Assembly (NCBI GenBank): GCA_000934385.1
Contig: KN880725.1
Location: 1 to 25,873, forward strand
DNA length: 25,873 nt
Direction of reading: 5' to 3'
Source of the DNA: Cylindrobasidium torrendii FP15055 ss-10
Lineage: Eukaryota; Basidiomycota; Agaricomycetes; Agaricales; Physalacriaceae
In this document: one piece after another, positions 9,501-19,749 of the stretch
Layout of the letters: the number at the start of each line of letters is the position of its first letter
Position numbering within the stretch: the first letter of the stretch is position 1
Program-made: the position numbers and the translations under genes
Notes under the pieces: model-generated
Told to the model about the DNA's origin: nothing
The model's input: the letters and a program-made list of their open reading frames with translations, nothing else
Databases searched by the model: none

Positions 9501-11298
9501 ATGTCGACTCCAGTTGTGTACTATGGCTCTGTGGTAAATCCAAAAGCTCTGGATGTCTATGATGCTCTTCCTCGATGCTTGCTCGCTATCTCGGCGCAAG
9601 GAAACATAGACTTCATCGTTGAAGACGTAGAAGAATCTTTGATACAGCAAACACTCGCTGAAAGGGGCCTCATCGATGTCGAGGTTGTTCCTCTAGGACG
9701 CTACGAATTCATCATGCCTGGCTTGTATACTTCCCAACTTGTCACGTCAGACCGTGTCCTGACACTTGCCTTAGCATAGACACACATACGGTTTGTCGAC
9801 ACAAGTCAGCTGCAAGCATGGGCACTAATGTACCAATCCTCAGCATGGTCCACAGTTTCCAAATCTTGGAAGGTATGGTCCTTTAAGCCCGGGTAGTGTT
9901 GTGCAGGTCTCAATGTTCATTCAACTACAGCGGAGGCCAATATGAACTACTTGACTGGCTTCAGAACGTAACATTTCCTATGGAGGCCAAGTTCTCAGAC
10001 CCCGAATTCGCAAGGCGTACCTACACCTCGGTGGTCCAGCGTGTCATTAACAATGGCGTGGGCACAGCTATCTCTCGTGTTTAATGAATGCGCTCACTCA
10101 AACATACCATAGACCACAGCTTGTTGCTACTACGGGACTCTCCATCTCGAGGCATCCATGATCCTCGCTGATATCATTCACGCACACGGTTTGTCTACAG
10201 TTTGAGACACCATTCAGCTACTTATACTTTCCCAGGACAAAGAGCACTCGTGGGGGTACGTGAAGCTAAGCCTACTCCCAAATGAGCGCTGGCTGACATC
10301 GTCATCCTTTATCAGAAATGCAACATGAACCGAAACTGCCCACCAACTTACATTGAGGCGTCGTCGGCAACATCGATAGAAGATACCAAATCCCTCATCG
10401 CTCACATACGAGGCCTAGCGCCTGCTGGGCGTGCACTGGTCCAGCCCGTCCTGACCCCTCGTTTTGCCATATCTTGTACCGACGAGCTGCTCGATGACCT
10501 TGGGAAGCTTGCTTCCGGCGACAATGCTCTCCATATCCAGACACACATATCAGAGAACGAGTCCGAGATCGCATTCACGAAGGAGCTTTTTCCAAAGGCG
10601 CCCTCTTATGCTGGTGTATACGACACGTTTGGATTGTTACGCCAGAACACCATTCTCGCCCACGGCGTACACTTGGAGCCGAGCGAGGTCGAGCTTATAA
10701 AGGAGCGCAAGGCAGGAATCAGTCATTGTCCAACAAGTAACTTCAATCTGAGCAGTGGAGTCGCACCGGTCGGTGAGTATCTTGACAAAGGTTTAAAGGT
10801 GTGTGTTCTATGTGCATTGTGGCGGAAGTGCCTAGTCGCCTAAATCACTCGTAGGTCGGCTTAGGAACCGACGTATCTGGTGGCTTCTCCCCGTCTATAC
10901 TCGACGCTATTCGGAATGCTAGCATTGCAGCCAAAGTCGTGTCTCTGCCATACAAAGGCCGGGACGACATTCCTGGCAAGTATACGAACCGGATGCTGCC
11001 TATACCTACGCTACTCTACCTGGCGACGCTCGGAGGGGCGGAGGTTTGTGACATGGACAAGGAAATCGGGTCATTTGCGCCTGGCAAGAGCTTCGACGCC
11101 CTCATTGTCGATACAAGTGGGAGGTCAGGAAACCCAAATTTTTATGAGCACGCGTCTGTAGACAAAGCTCTCGATGGTAAAAAGGCTCTTGAGGCAATGC
11201 TAGAGGCATTTCTGTTTTGTGGAGACGATGGAAATATCTCAAGGGTGTATGTCCAAGGTCGGCTGATTGGAGGAAAGAGCTTTGCACGCCTTGATTAG
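9501..11298 (+). CDS. GUD1: Guanine deaminase
   Basis: This cytosolic amidohydrolase converts guanine to xanthine and ammonia in purine salvage and nitrogen use. Eight exons encode 472 residues, the usual size. Introns: 9725-9774, 9791-9843, 9873-9930, 10058-10112, 10189-10235, 10256-10315, 10799-10854. Metal-binding and catalytic motifs appear in order: PGFIDTHTH (HxH about 79-81), the substrate-loop region HGPQFPNLGSGGQYELLDWL, TTACYYGTLH, LQ-type strand VQPVLTPRFAISC, HIQTHISENESEI, LAHGVHL, SHCPTSNFNLSSG and GLGTDVSGGFS with the late zinc-binding Asp. The C-terminus returns to the beta-sandwich (GSFAPGKSFDALIVDT). ATG 9501 is preferred because it starts the conserved N-terminal strand MSTPVVYYGSVVNP. 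The gene is convergent with ATG15. Confidence 0.96.
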
Positions 11299-12176
11299 CG
11301 ATTTACTTTAGATCTGATACAAGACGTAGACAGCTGGTATTGAGCACAGGAATAGATGGGTGATCAGGACTAGTTCGACGACGGGGTTGAATTTGAGGAA
11401 TCGACAGGCTAGAGCTGCTGTCTGAATCTCCCCACGCTGTAATTTGTCTTCCTGGCTGCGGTAGGCTATACATGAAACTGAGCGCTGGAGATTGTTCCAT
11501 GTTCTGTGTTCCATATCTTGTTAGTGTTGCGCTGCGGAGACCGTACACCCTACTTGCACTCGCTCGCTCGAGAAAGTAGGCGAACGAAGACAAGCGCCAT
11601 CGCGATCACGTGACATGCTCAACCTACATCTACTCGCCCACAACAAGCTACACACATAAAAAAAAGAAGGCATGTAAGGTTAGTGTCGTACCCGCGAAAA
11701 TCCACGCATACAGAAATTAGATCTGGAAATCATCGACTCCGTAGAGTTTTAAACCAAGTCGACGGTTGATTCCAACACCGCACGATCCGCAGTGAAGGTA
11801 CGAGTGGACGCGGGTTACGAGTCTGAGTTGGTCGATGCGGTCAGCTGCAGTTCTCATATAAAAAGACTGACCCTTGCCAGCTGGATGATATGGTGACATG
11901 GGTCTCCTCATGTTGCTCTTGTATTTCAAGCGTTGGCCAAATACACAGTCGAAACGCCGTCAGCAATCATCAAGTAAAAGGGTTCGGTTTGCCGCACCAT
12001 CCTAACTAAAGATTACTTGCTCGCCATGGTGCGGTACTCCGTATGCCAGCTACGCATAGAAACTCATGTAACCACACAGAGCACGAGTATTCAGTCGTTG
12101 CAAGCAATTATGCGCAAGGTTCGCACTTCAGACTATTTACATAGTGGTTCTACAATATAATACAGGTCCACATAGT
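11299..12176. other. Convergent intergenic region between guanine deaminase and ATG15
   Basis: About 0.88 kb between two 3' ends. A minus-strand frame at 11303-11590 is open for 96 codons and contains NMEQSPALSFMYSLPQ. It lacks an ATG at its start and can only be extended to one (MALVFVRLLSRASE) by assuming an intron of about 37 bases. Another minus-strand frame lies at 11717-11929. Neither has a recognisable domain. The outer parts are likely 3' untranslated regions. Confidence 0.45.
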
Positions 12177-13584
12177 TCAATCATCGTCGCTGTCGTCGTG
12201 GCCGTCTTCATAGAAATCCCATTTGAAACAATCCTACGAAAACGGTTATGCAAAATCCCCAGGCTGATGAAGAAAACTCACGACACAATCCTCTTCTTCT
12301 CTCGCCAACGGCACGCTCCTTCCATCTTCCCAATCGTCGACATCGGCCTCGAGAACATTGTGTATCACGTTCTTGATAACATGCTTCCTCACGTCGACGG
12401 GCCAGCCAAGTTTTTCAACTGTATCGAAGACGATGCTCTTTCCAAGATGACAACGGCTCTCCAGCGCATATCCCGCCTCATAGCAAGGAGAACCAAAGCC
12501 TGTGCACGTCCCGAGCGGGATCGGGTCGGAGTTGATGTAGACGTGCGTAATTGGTACGGGGTGGCTCGTCGTCCCGGGCAGAGGTGGCGGAAGGGGTATA
12601 TGCAGACGGCCGGCAGCAAGACGCTCCCCAGGTGCTTCGAACGCAACGGCAGGTAAACCGTAGGTCGAACCTAGTAAACTAGCTAGCGAACCCCCAAGAG
12701 AATGGCCTACAAGCCAGATATTGGAGGTTGGATAAAGGAGAAGAAGATCGTTTACGATATTCTGGAGACGGTGTGAGCGCAAGGGCATTAGATGGAAAGT
12801 GTCGGTACATACTACACCGACCGAGTAGAATAAGCTGTCTTGAATCAGTGCATCAGATACACATTCGTTGTCACATCTCCAGTGACTACTATGGCAGCCA
12901 CAGACAGTCCTGAAGACCCATGATATGTCAACAAAGGCGCAGCAACAAGAGAACAACCTAATGGAGGTCAGTCCACTGAGCGTATAGTTGAATTGGGCTG
13001 TCATACAGGTTGTCGTTGAATTTGTCTTTCTTGGAGGTGGAGCCTTGAAGTGTAGTCCCTTTGATGGCAAAGACGACGGTAGAATTGTCCGAGGAAAGAA
13101 AGACGTGGCCGCGAAAACCGTCTTGATGATCCTCCCAACCGAAAGGGAAACTCTACATGAATATCAGCAGAGTGTCCTTAGAGACTCAACATTTACGCAC
13201 GGTGTTCCAAGCGTGGTCCAAGTCATACCAGCTCTTCTTTCCTGGTAAGGAGTAGGCATCACCACTCATCCGGGCTAGTTGAGCAAGGGTGTGTCTGTCC
13301 TGGACATCGGGGCCGGCGACTTCGATGGGGTGCCAGGGAAGGGCAATCGACTCTGCATTCTTCCTAGACCAGAGTCGCGCTGCCTCGAGTGATTCGGTAG
13401 ACTCAGTCCGATAGACAGTGGTCGGTTTCGTCTTCAGAGATAATGTAGCCAGATGGTTGGCTTGGATTGTCGGAGTGGATGACGGCGACCGCAAGTCATG
13501 CCAAAGCGGAAATTGGACACTATCAGTATCAAGAGAATGGACGGCAGACACAAGGAAGAAGATCAACCATAGCGCAGGGAGCAT
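12177..13584 (-). CDS. ATG15: Vacuolar autophagic-body lipase ATG15
   Basis: ATG15 is a phospholipase of the lipase class 3 fold that reaches the vacuole by the MVB route and lyses autophagic bodies. Five exons encode 403 residues. Introns: 13153-13200, 12958-13006, 12762-12812, 12234-12281. The N-terminus MLPALWLIFFLVSAVHS is hydrophobic and acts as a signal anchor or signal peptide. The family-specific cysteine block LLFSCCCAFVD with further Cys residues is present. The nucleophile elbow is WLVGHSLGGSLASLLG (Ser about 246). After it come PAVAFEAPGE, the acid residue in YINSDPIPLGTC and the conserved ALESRCHLGKSIVFDTV. The C-terminus is acidic (HDDSDDD). Start at 13584 is the only ATG giving the hydrophobic leader. 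It is divergent from ATM1, with 189 bases between start codons. Confidence 0.95.
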
Positions 13585-13773
13585 GGGGGTCGGAAACCAA
13601 GCCTATATTTGGGTGGCTGAATGGCGTCGGCAGGAATGGCTAATCTTATCTAAGATACCGATTGCGCCATCAAACGCGAATTCTGCAGAATCTGCGGCCG
13701 TACAGGTTGTATTTAACCCATTACCACACAAGTGTTCTCTGGACTTTCCCTTTCCCTCATCGCCGGCTCTTGG

Positions 13774-16064
13774 ATGTGGGCTCAAGCATTCCGCTCTACG
13801 CTAGTGCGGACGTCGCGGGGGCCCCTTGTCGCGTCGTCAATACGCCCGCGGATACAACTCAAGTGTTTAAGCCCTCCAGAATGTCGGCCGTTCCAAAACT
13901 TGGCTACCCAGAAGCCGCCAAGTAAACAACAGTCTCCGAAGGACATAGACCCGACACTGGCCGAGCAACGCAAACGCGACTGGAGCATGGTCAAGCGGTT
14001 GATGGAGAACGTTTGGCCGAAGAACGACTGGAAGACGCGGGGGACAGTGCTGCTCGGATTTGGACTCTTGATATCAGGAAAGGTGTGTGTGGTATACCGC
14101 CTAAAAGATCAATTTCTTATCTCTTGGTAGGTTCTGAATGTTCAAGTCCCCATTATATTCAAGACCGTAATTGACACACTGAACTTGGACATCACCCAAC
14201 CCGCGACCGTATGGACTGTCGCCGGTACATTGGTCCTCGGATGTGCGTACCCCGTAAAGCATGGCATGCATATAGTGACATTGTTATTATAGACGGTGCT
14301 GCCAGAATTGGCGCAACTGTGTTCGGAGAGCTCCTCAACGCCGTATTCGCCAATATCGGCCAACGCGCGATTCGCAAGGTCGCGAGAGAGACCTTTGGAC
14401 AGCTATTGAACATGAATCTCCAGTTCCATCTGTCCCGCCAGACAGGTGGGCTCACCCGCGCTATCGACAGAGGGACGAAGTACGTCTAAACAGTATTGAT
14501 TCACCTTTGTGGCTTAATCGTTTCCCAGAGGAATCGCATTTATCCTACAAGCTGTCCTTTTCCGCATCGTACCTACAGCATTGGAGATTTCCATGGTCTG
14601 TGGAATACTGGTGCGTGTTTTCTTCCTATTGCTGGACTGCTCAATTGACTTGGTCATACAGACATATAAATTTGGGTGGGATTTTGCTGCCATCACTCTT
14701 GGAACACTCGCTGCATACACTTGGTTCACTGTCCGAACAACATCTTGGAGGTAATCACTCCCCTGCGAGTTTCTATACGACTCTCAACTTTGACCAGAAC
14801 GCGATTCCGCCGAGAGGCCAACAAAGCTGACAACACTGCTGCTTCGATTGCCGTGGACTCCCTAATCAATTTCGAGGCTGTCAAGCACTTCAACAACGAG
14901 AAGTACCAGATGATTCAGTACGACAAGCATCTGAAGGAATACGAACAATCCTCGACGAAAATCACGACTTCTCTGGCCTACCTTAACTCTGGCCAGAACG
15001 TCATATTTTCGAGCGCCCTCACCGCAACGATGTTGTTGGCCGCCCAGGGGGTCATCAACGGTACTATGACTGTCGGCGACCTGGTCATGATCAACCAGCT
15101 CATCTTCCAGCTTTCCATTCCTTTGAACTTCCTTGGCACCATTTATCGCGAAATGCGCCAAAACCTCCTGGATATGGAGGTTCTCTTTTCTTTGCGTGAA
15201 AAGAACCCACCTGTGCAAGACCTTCCAACCGCCCAGCCACTGAATCTACGGGGAGGGTCGATTCGCTTCGAGAATGTTTCGTTTGAATACGTACCTGGTC
15301 GACCAATATTCAAAGACCTATCTTTCACCGTACCCGCCGGAAAGAAGGTCGCTTTCGTTGGCCCCTCGGGCTGCGGGAAAAGCACGGTCTTCCGACTGAT
15401 GTTTAGATTCTACGAGCCAACATCCGGAAAGATCTACATTGACGACCAGGAAGTGAAAGATCTGCAGACGGACAGCATTCGACAGCATATCGGCGTCGTC
15501 CCGCAGGATACACCGTTGTTCCATGCAGACATCATGCACAACATTCGATACGGACGGTTGGATGCTACAGACGAGGAGGTAGTCGAGGCTGCTAAGAAAG
15601 CTAATGTGCATGATACTATTCTGAGACTGGCAGACGGATATCACACAAAGGTCGGCGAGAGAGGACTGATGATTAGCGGTGGAGAGAAACAGAGATTGGC
15701 GGTGGCCAGAGTGCTACTGAAGGATCCGGAGATCTTATTCTTCGACGAAGCGGTGCGCACGGTTTTGTTGTCACTTCGAACTGTGTCACTCAAATTCACT
15801 CAGACTTCTGCACTCGATGCCCACACTGAACAGGAATTGATGCGTAACATCAATGAGTCTCTGCTCACAAAGGGCAAGACGAGCATCTTCATTGCCCACA
15901 GGCTGAAGACCGTTGTGGAGGCAGACCTGATCATCGTCCTACGTGACGGTGTAGTGGCGGAGCAGGGCACGCATGAGCAACTACTGCGCAGGGGTGGGAT
16001 ATATTATGGGATGTGGACACAGCAATTGGCGGCTGATGTTAGTCCTGAGCAAGAAGAGGTGTGA
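13774..16064 (+). CDS. ATM1: Mitochondrial ABC transporter ATM1 (Fe-S assembly exporter)
   Basis: This half-size ABC exporter of the mitochondrial inner membrane passes a glutathione-linked sulfur or Fe-S species to the cytosol for cytosolic Fe-S protein assembly. Seven exons encode 664 residues. Introns: 14083-14130, 14243-14292, 14480-14528, 14611-14661, 14751-14797, 15753-15803. The product begins with a basic presequence (MWAQAFRSTLVRTSRG). The six-helix membrane domain includes IFKTVIDTLN, NLQFHLSRQTGGLTRAIDRG and ASIAVDSLINFEAVKHFNNE, which are hallmarks of Atm1/ABCB7. The nucleotide-binding domain has Walker A GPSGCGKST (15360-15386), Q-loop VVPQDTPLF, signature LMISGGEKQR, Walker B EILFFDEATSALD across the last intron, and H-loop IAHRL. 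The first in-frame ATG after an upstream stop is 13774. The gene is intact. Confidence 0.97.
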
Positions 16065-16260
16065 TGGTATGTACGCGGACTTGTTTGTATTTTAGTTTCT
16101 TATTTCGTTGAATGCGTGACACATGCTAATAATGGATGCTGCACGTACTAAGGACGCGGATGTGAGCTTTGAGGCTAAGAGGCGAATGCAAAGATGGTTT
16201 ATAAATGTTCGTACAAATTGGTATACCTGGCTGCCCGCATCCGGTACACTTGTCTTCAGT

Positions 16261-18153
16261 TTAAGCAAGTTCGAGGTATCGCTCGACTGCGATGTCATCA
16301 TGTTAGTCACAGCAAGTGTCCAAGTGTTATTCGAGTTCATACCTTCCCAGTTGGTAACTGCCTCGTTCCACAGCCCAACTTCATGCTCCCTGGTCCCTCC
16401 GAAGTGATCAACAAAGACGTTTCCGAAGACATCCGGGTCGCGAGCGACACTGTCTGCGTGCATCATCCTTTGCGTGGCCGTATCTAAGCTGACGGGCAGC
16501 ATCTTCACCTTGCCCGTCTTTCTATCTTCTGGGCTGAAGTGGCTCACGGGCGGGATTGTCAGCTTCATCTTCTTTTCGATACCGCGAAGGCCCAACAGAA
16601 AAATGGCAGACAGCGCGAAATATGGATTCATGTCTGCACCAGGGATACGCACTTCGAAGCGCGTTGCGGCAGCTTCGACACCAGGCGGTGAGATTATGCG
16701 AATTGATGCAGCACGCGAGTCATAGCCGTAGGTCACTGCGTTTGGCGCCCAGAACGCCTCTCCACCGACCAAACGCTTGTAGCCGTTAATTGTTGGAACA
16801 AGCGTAGGCATGACTTGGAACGGCGTGAGCGTGCGTCAAGTCAGAACTGGGATAACAGACCATCGGCAACACCGTCAAGAAGGCCTGCAAGGAACTGTTC
16901 AGCCAGTTCACTGATATATTTCGTATCAGGGAAGGCTGCGTCGGCCCGTCCTTCAGGGAATGCGAAGACATTCTTGCCTGAACTATCCCGCAGAGAGACA
17001 TGGATGTGTCCACTACACCCTGGGAGCTGTGGAAATATGAGCTGTTGGTTCGACAGGACGAAATAATTCAAGTACGTTTCCCCAGGGCTTGGCCATGAAG
17101 CTTGGAATAACACCGTGCTTCATGCCGACGCTCTTCGCCAGATACTTGAAAAGTATGGCATTGTCGGCCATCCTCAAGGCGCTCGTATAAGCCAACGCAG
17201 TTTCAAAGACTCCTGGACCCGTTTCTGTATGGTGGCCTTCGACCGATATTTGGAAGTCCTCGGCACGGTTGAAAATGTCATGGAAATAGTCGTTGTTGAG
17301 CTGTGTCCTTAACAGGGAGTACCCGTGCATTCCAGGAGTAAGCGGGTTCAGAGCGTGGAAGCCTTTTTCCGCGGCGGAAGTGGGAGTCTCTACGAATGGG
17401 TGAGCATCCCTTGGGCGCGCGCAGATGTTTAGGTACCCTTGTAGTTGAAGTACTGGAGCGCGATTAGCATGGCAAGCAGCCGACGTTTAGCCCAAAATAT
17501 AGTCATACCTCATACTCGCAGCCAGCGTAGGCTTCGTAACCAAACTTGCGCGTCTTCTCCGTGGCAATCTTTAGTATGCTCCGCGGATCCACAATAATAG
17601 GTTCACGAGTATCTGGATCCTGGAAAGATACCAGGAAGAATGGGACGTTATCCTCCCAGGGAATGCGCCGATAGGTGGACAGGTCGATAACAGCAGTAAG
17701 GTCGTGATAACCATTATCCTTATTGGAGATGAGGAGTTCGCGGGAGTACACTTGGTCGTGGATGTCCCAGCCGCTGAGAGAGAGAAGTATGAGCGCATAT
17801 ATCTGTGCTCTGCGACGTATCACGCACAATACAACACTGCAGAACCCAAACCCATCCGATTTGACTGCACTGAGGAACTTGTCCTTGCTCTGCGCCAGCC
17901 TGAGCGAAACACGCACGCAAGTGTGGAAGAGACGCACCATAAACTTTCCGCGAAGGACACCGTCAGCTATCAGATTGTTCAGTGCTCAAGCTAGAACGTG
18001 GGGAGTAGGCCGCACCATCGACGCCTTGGAACACTTGTTAGAAGAGCCAGCCAGGAGAGGATCTCACGCACCAGCAACCTTGACCTTCGTGTCCTTGCTA
18101 AGCAGCACTTTGAGGTCGTCAAGCGTTTTGGGTGCATCCTGTGTTGCGGCCAT
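16261..18153 (-). CDS. GSI-type glutamine synthetase-like protein
   Basis: Ten exons encode 479 residues. Introns: 18025-18071, 17967-18015, 17890-17937, 17774-17827, 17453-17508, 17390-17436, 17027-17075, 16814-16860, 16287-16342. The N-terminal beta-Grasp part (GVDADGVLRGKFM, ISNKDNGYHDL) leads into the catalytic domain: GHHTETGPGVFETAL, SFMAKPWGNLPGCSGHIHVS, PTINGYKRLVGGEAFWAPNA, YDSRAASIRII, TRFEVRIPGADMNPYFAL and a C-terminal NWEVERYLELA. Length and motifs place it with prokaryote-type GSI relatives (lengsin, FluG C-terminal, PuuA gamma-glutamylpolyamine ligases). It does not fit the roughly 360-residue eukaryotic GSII that normally makes glutamine. ATP-dependent gamma-glutamyl ligation is likely, but the amine substrate is unknown. 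FluG's N-terminal amidohydrolase is absent. It shares a 110-base gap with the divergent WD40 gene. The start MAATQDAPKTLDDLK is the first ATG of a plausible leader. Confidence 0.9.
18016..18024 (-). other. Nine-base microexon of the glutamine synthetase-like gene
   Basis: On the minus strand the exon reads GCGTCGATG between an AG acceptor and a GT donor. The flanking introns are 47 and 49 bases long. Joined to the neighbouring exons it gives VAGVDADGVLRGKFM, which restores the conserved N-terminal motif. Skipping it would drop exactly three residues and keep the frame, giving VAADGVLRGKFM. Confidence 0.75.
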
Positions 18154-18263
18154 GGTGGTTCTGGTCCAAAGGGCGCGGCTAACTTGGCTATCTCGCGATC
18201 GCGAGTTTAATAGCAACGTCATACACATATCTTCGGACACTGCAACTTCTTCCGCACTCTCAC

Positions 18264-19592
18264 ATGCAGTCGCCGTCGCCCGTGGCCTCCCTTGCGATTG
18301 GAGGGGACTATCTATTTTCTGGATGCGGTTGGATACTCCCACACGTCCTTATCTTTTCTCATTGACTGCGCAGAGGATGGCAGCGTACGCGTCTATACGC
18401 TTGACGGGTCATCCAAAGTGCTGAAGGCTATACGAAAATTGGGAGACGAAGTTTCTTCTATCGCATGTGCAAAGTCTACACCCGGCGTCATTCCCGCGAT
18501 ATGGGTTGCTTGCGGGAAATCAGTGCGTTCACCCCACGTAGTTGGAGACATTCCCTCTCACAGTCAGCTTAGGTTCACTACTTCGTGTTAGCAACAGATA
18601 AAATTATTTTGACCGTGGCGGACGCATCTTCTGCCGTCAAACTCTGTCCTGGAGAGGATATTCTCAACGAAGTAATAAGCTAGCAAGACTGGTATACATT
18701 CGCTGAGGATTTCAGTCAGATATGCCTCGACGCGAGCAACACAACGCTTGCGTTCAGCACAGATTCAGGTGGCATAGGCGTCTTGGACACTCGTTCAAAG
18801 GTCGTTCGAATGATGAAGGTCGCCCATACCAGTGTCTGTGATCATTGACAATATTTCCCTTGTACTCACGATATTATAGATCGCGGGTTCCGTGAGGTTT
18901 ATACCAGACAGACCACGAGAGCTTGTGAGCGGTGGATATGACCAACGATTGCTACATTTCGACCATCAGCAAGGCAGCTGCCTCTCAACTTACGACTTGG
19001 GTGAGCACTCCCCGTCTATGTATCGAATTTGCTCTGACTCAAGAGTTCGTAGCCACCCTCCCACCAAGAGACGGGCTTATGTTCACGCCACCGTTCATTC
19101 ACTGCGTTGCCGTATCATCCACCGGTTTATTGGCAGCTGGTACTGCAGATGGCCGACTTCTCATTGGACGAGGGGGCGTCAAACACTTGAGAAAGAAAAT
19201 GAGAAAATGGAACGGTTTGGACGCGAATGAGTTAGAGAGCATAACTGCTGCAACAGGGCCCATTGTAGGGATGTCAGTGCTTTTCTCGTCCATTTCAGAT
19301 GCTATCTAAATCACTTTGTACCAGAGCATTCATGTCACCGGACACATTGGTTTTCTCGACGTTGTTAGGGAAAGTGATTGCTCTAAACGTCTCACCGGAT
19401 TTTTCAGTCTCAATGCCTGGAGATACAGTCTCCGACAGGCAAATTTGGGAGGAGACAAAGCATACCGTAGAAAAAGTCAATGCGCTGGTCATTGCGGGCA
19501 CGAAGCTCTTTTTGGGCGGTGTTTGTCATAATGGGGCTGGCATAGTAGATATATTGAACGTAGAAGATAAGCAGTCTTTATCAGATTCATAG
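18264..19592 (+). CDS. WD40 repeat protein, WDR53-like
   Basis: Seven exons encode 348 residues. Introns: 18328-18373, 18523-18572, 18672-18707 (only 36 bases), 18834-18879, 19001-19052, 19273-19324. Repeat units can be seen as LFSGCEDGSVRVYTLDG, LAFSTDSGGIGVLDTRSK, RELVSGGYDQRLLHFDHQQG, LAAGTADGRLLIGRGG and a later blade LVFSTLLGKVIALNV. The order, the linker HTSIAGSVRFIPDRP and a C-terminal VEKVNALVIAGTKL recall animal WDR53, a little-studied WD40 protein linked to cullin-4 ligases. The orthology is from motif memory. The protein should be a soluble beta-propeller scaffold. ATG 18264 starts a leader (MQSPSPVASLAIGGDY) that runs straight into the first blade. It is divergent from the glutamine synthetase-like gene. 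Confidence 0.82.
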
Positions 19593-19749
19593 ACACTGGC
19601 GCGACAGCTTAAGGATACTTTGAATTTGACTCTGTATCTACCCAAATACCTAAATAGGCATTATGACGTCGGGCGCGGACAAGATCCGAAAGCCCCTAAC
19701 TCACACCCCGCGCTGGAGACGCGTTACTTTCCTTCCTTCATCTATCACC

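Noticed and set aside
11303..11929. Minus-strand frames between guanine deaminase and ATG15
   Set aside because: No ATG at the start of the main frame, an implausibly short intron would be needed to reach one, and no family is recognisable.
13732..13773. Upstream extension of ATM1 beginning at a GTG codon (13732)
   Set aside because: Nuclear fungal genes rarely start at GTG. The first in-frame ATG (13774) gives a normal basic mitochondrial presequence, and an in-frame TAA lies just upstream at 13714-13716.
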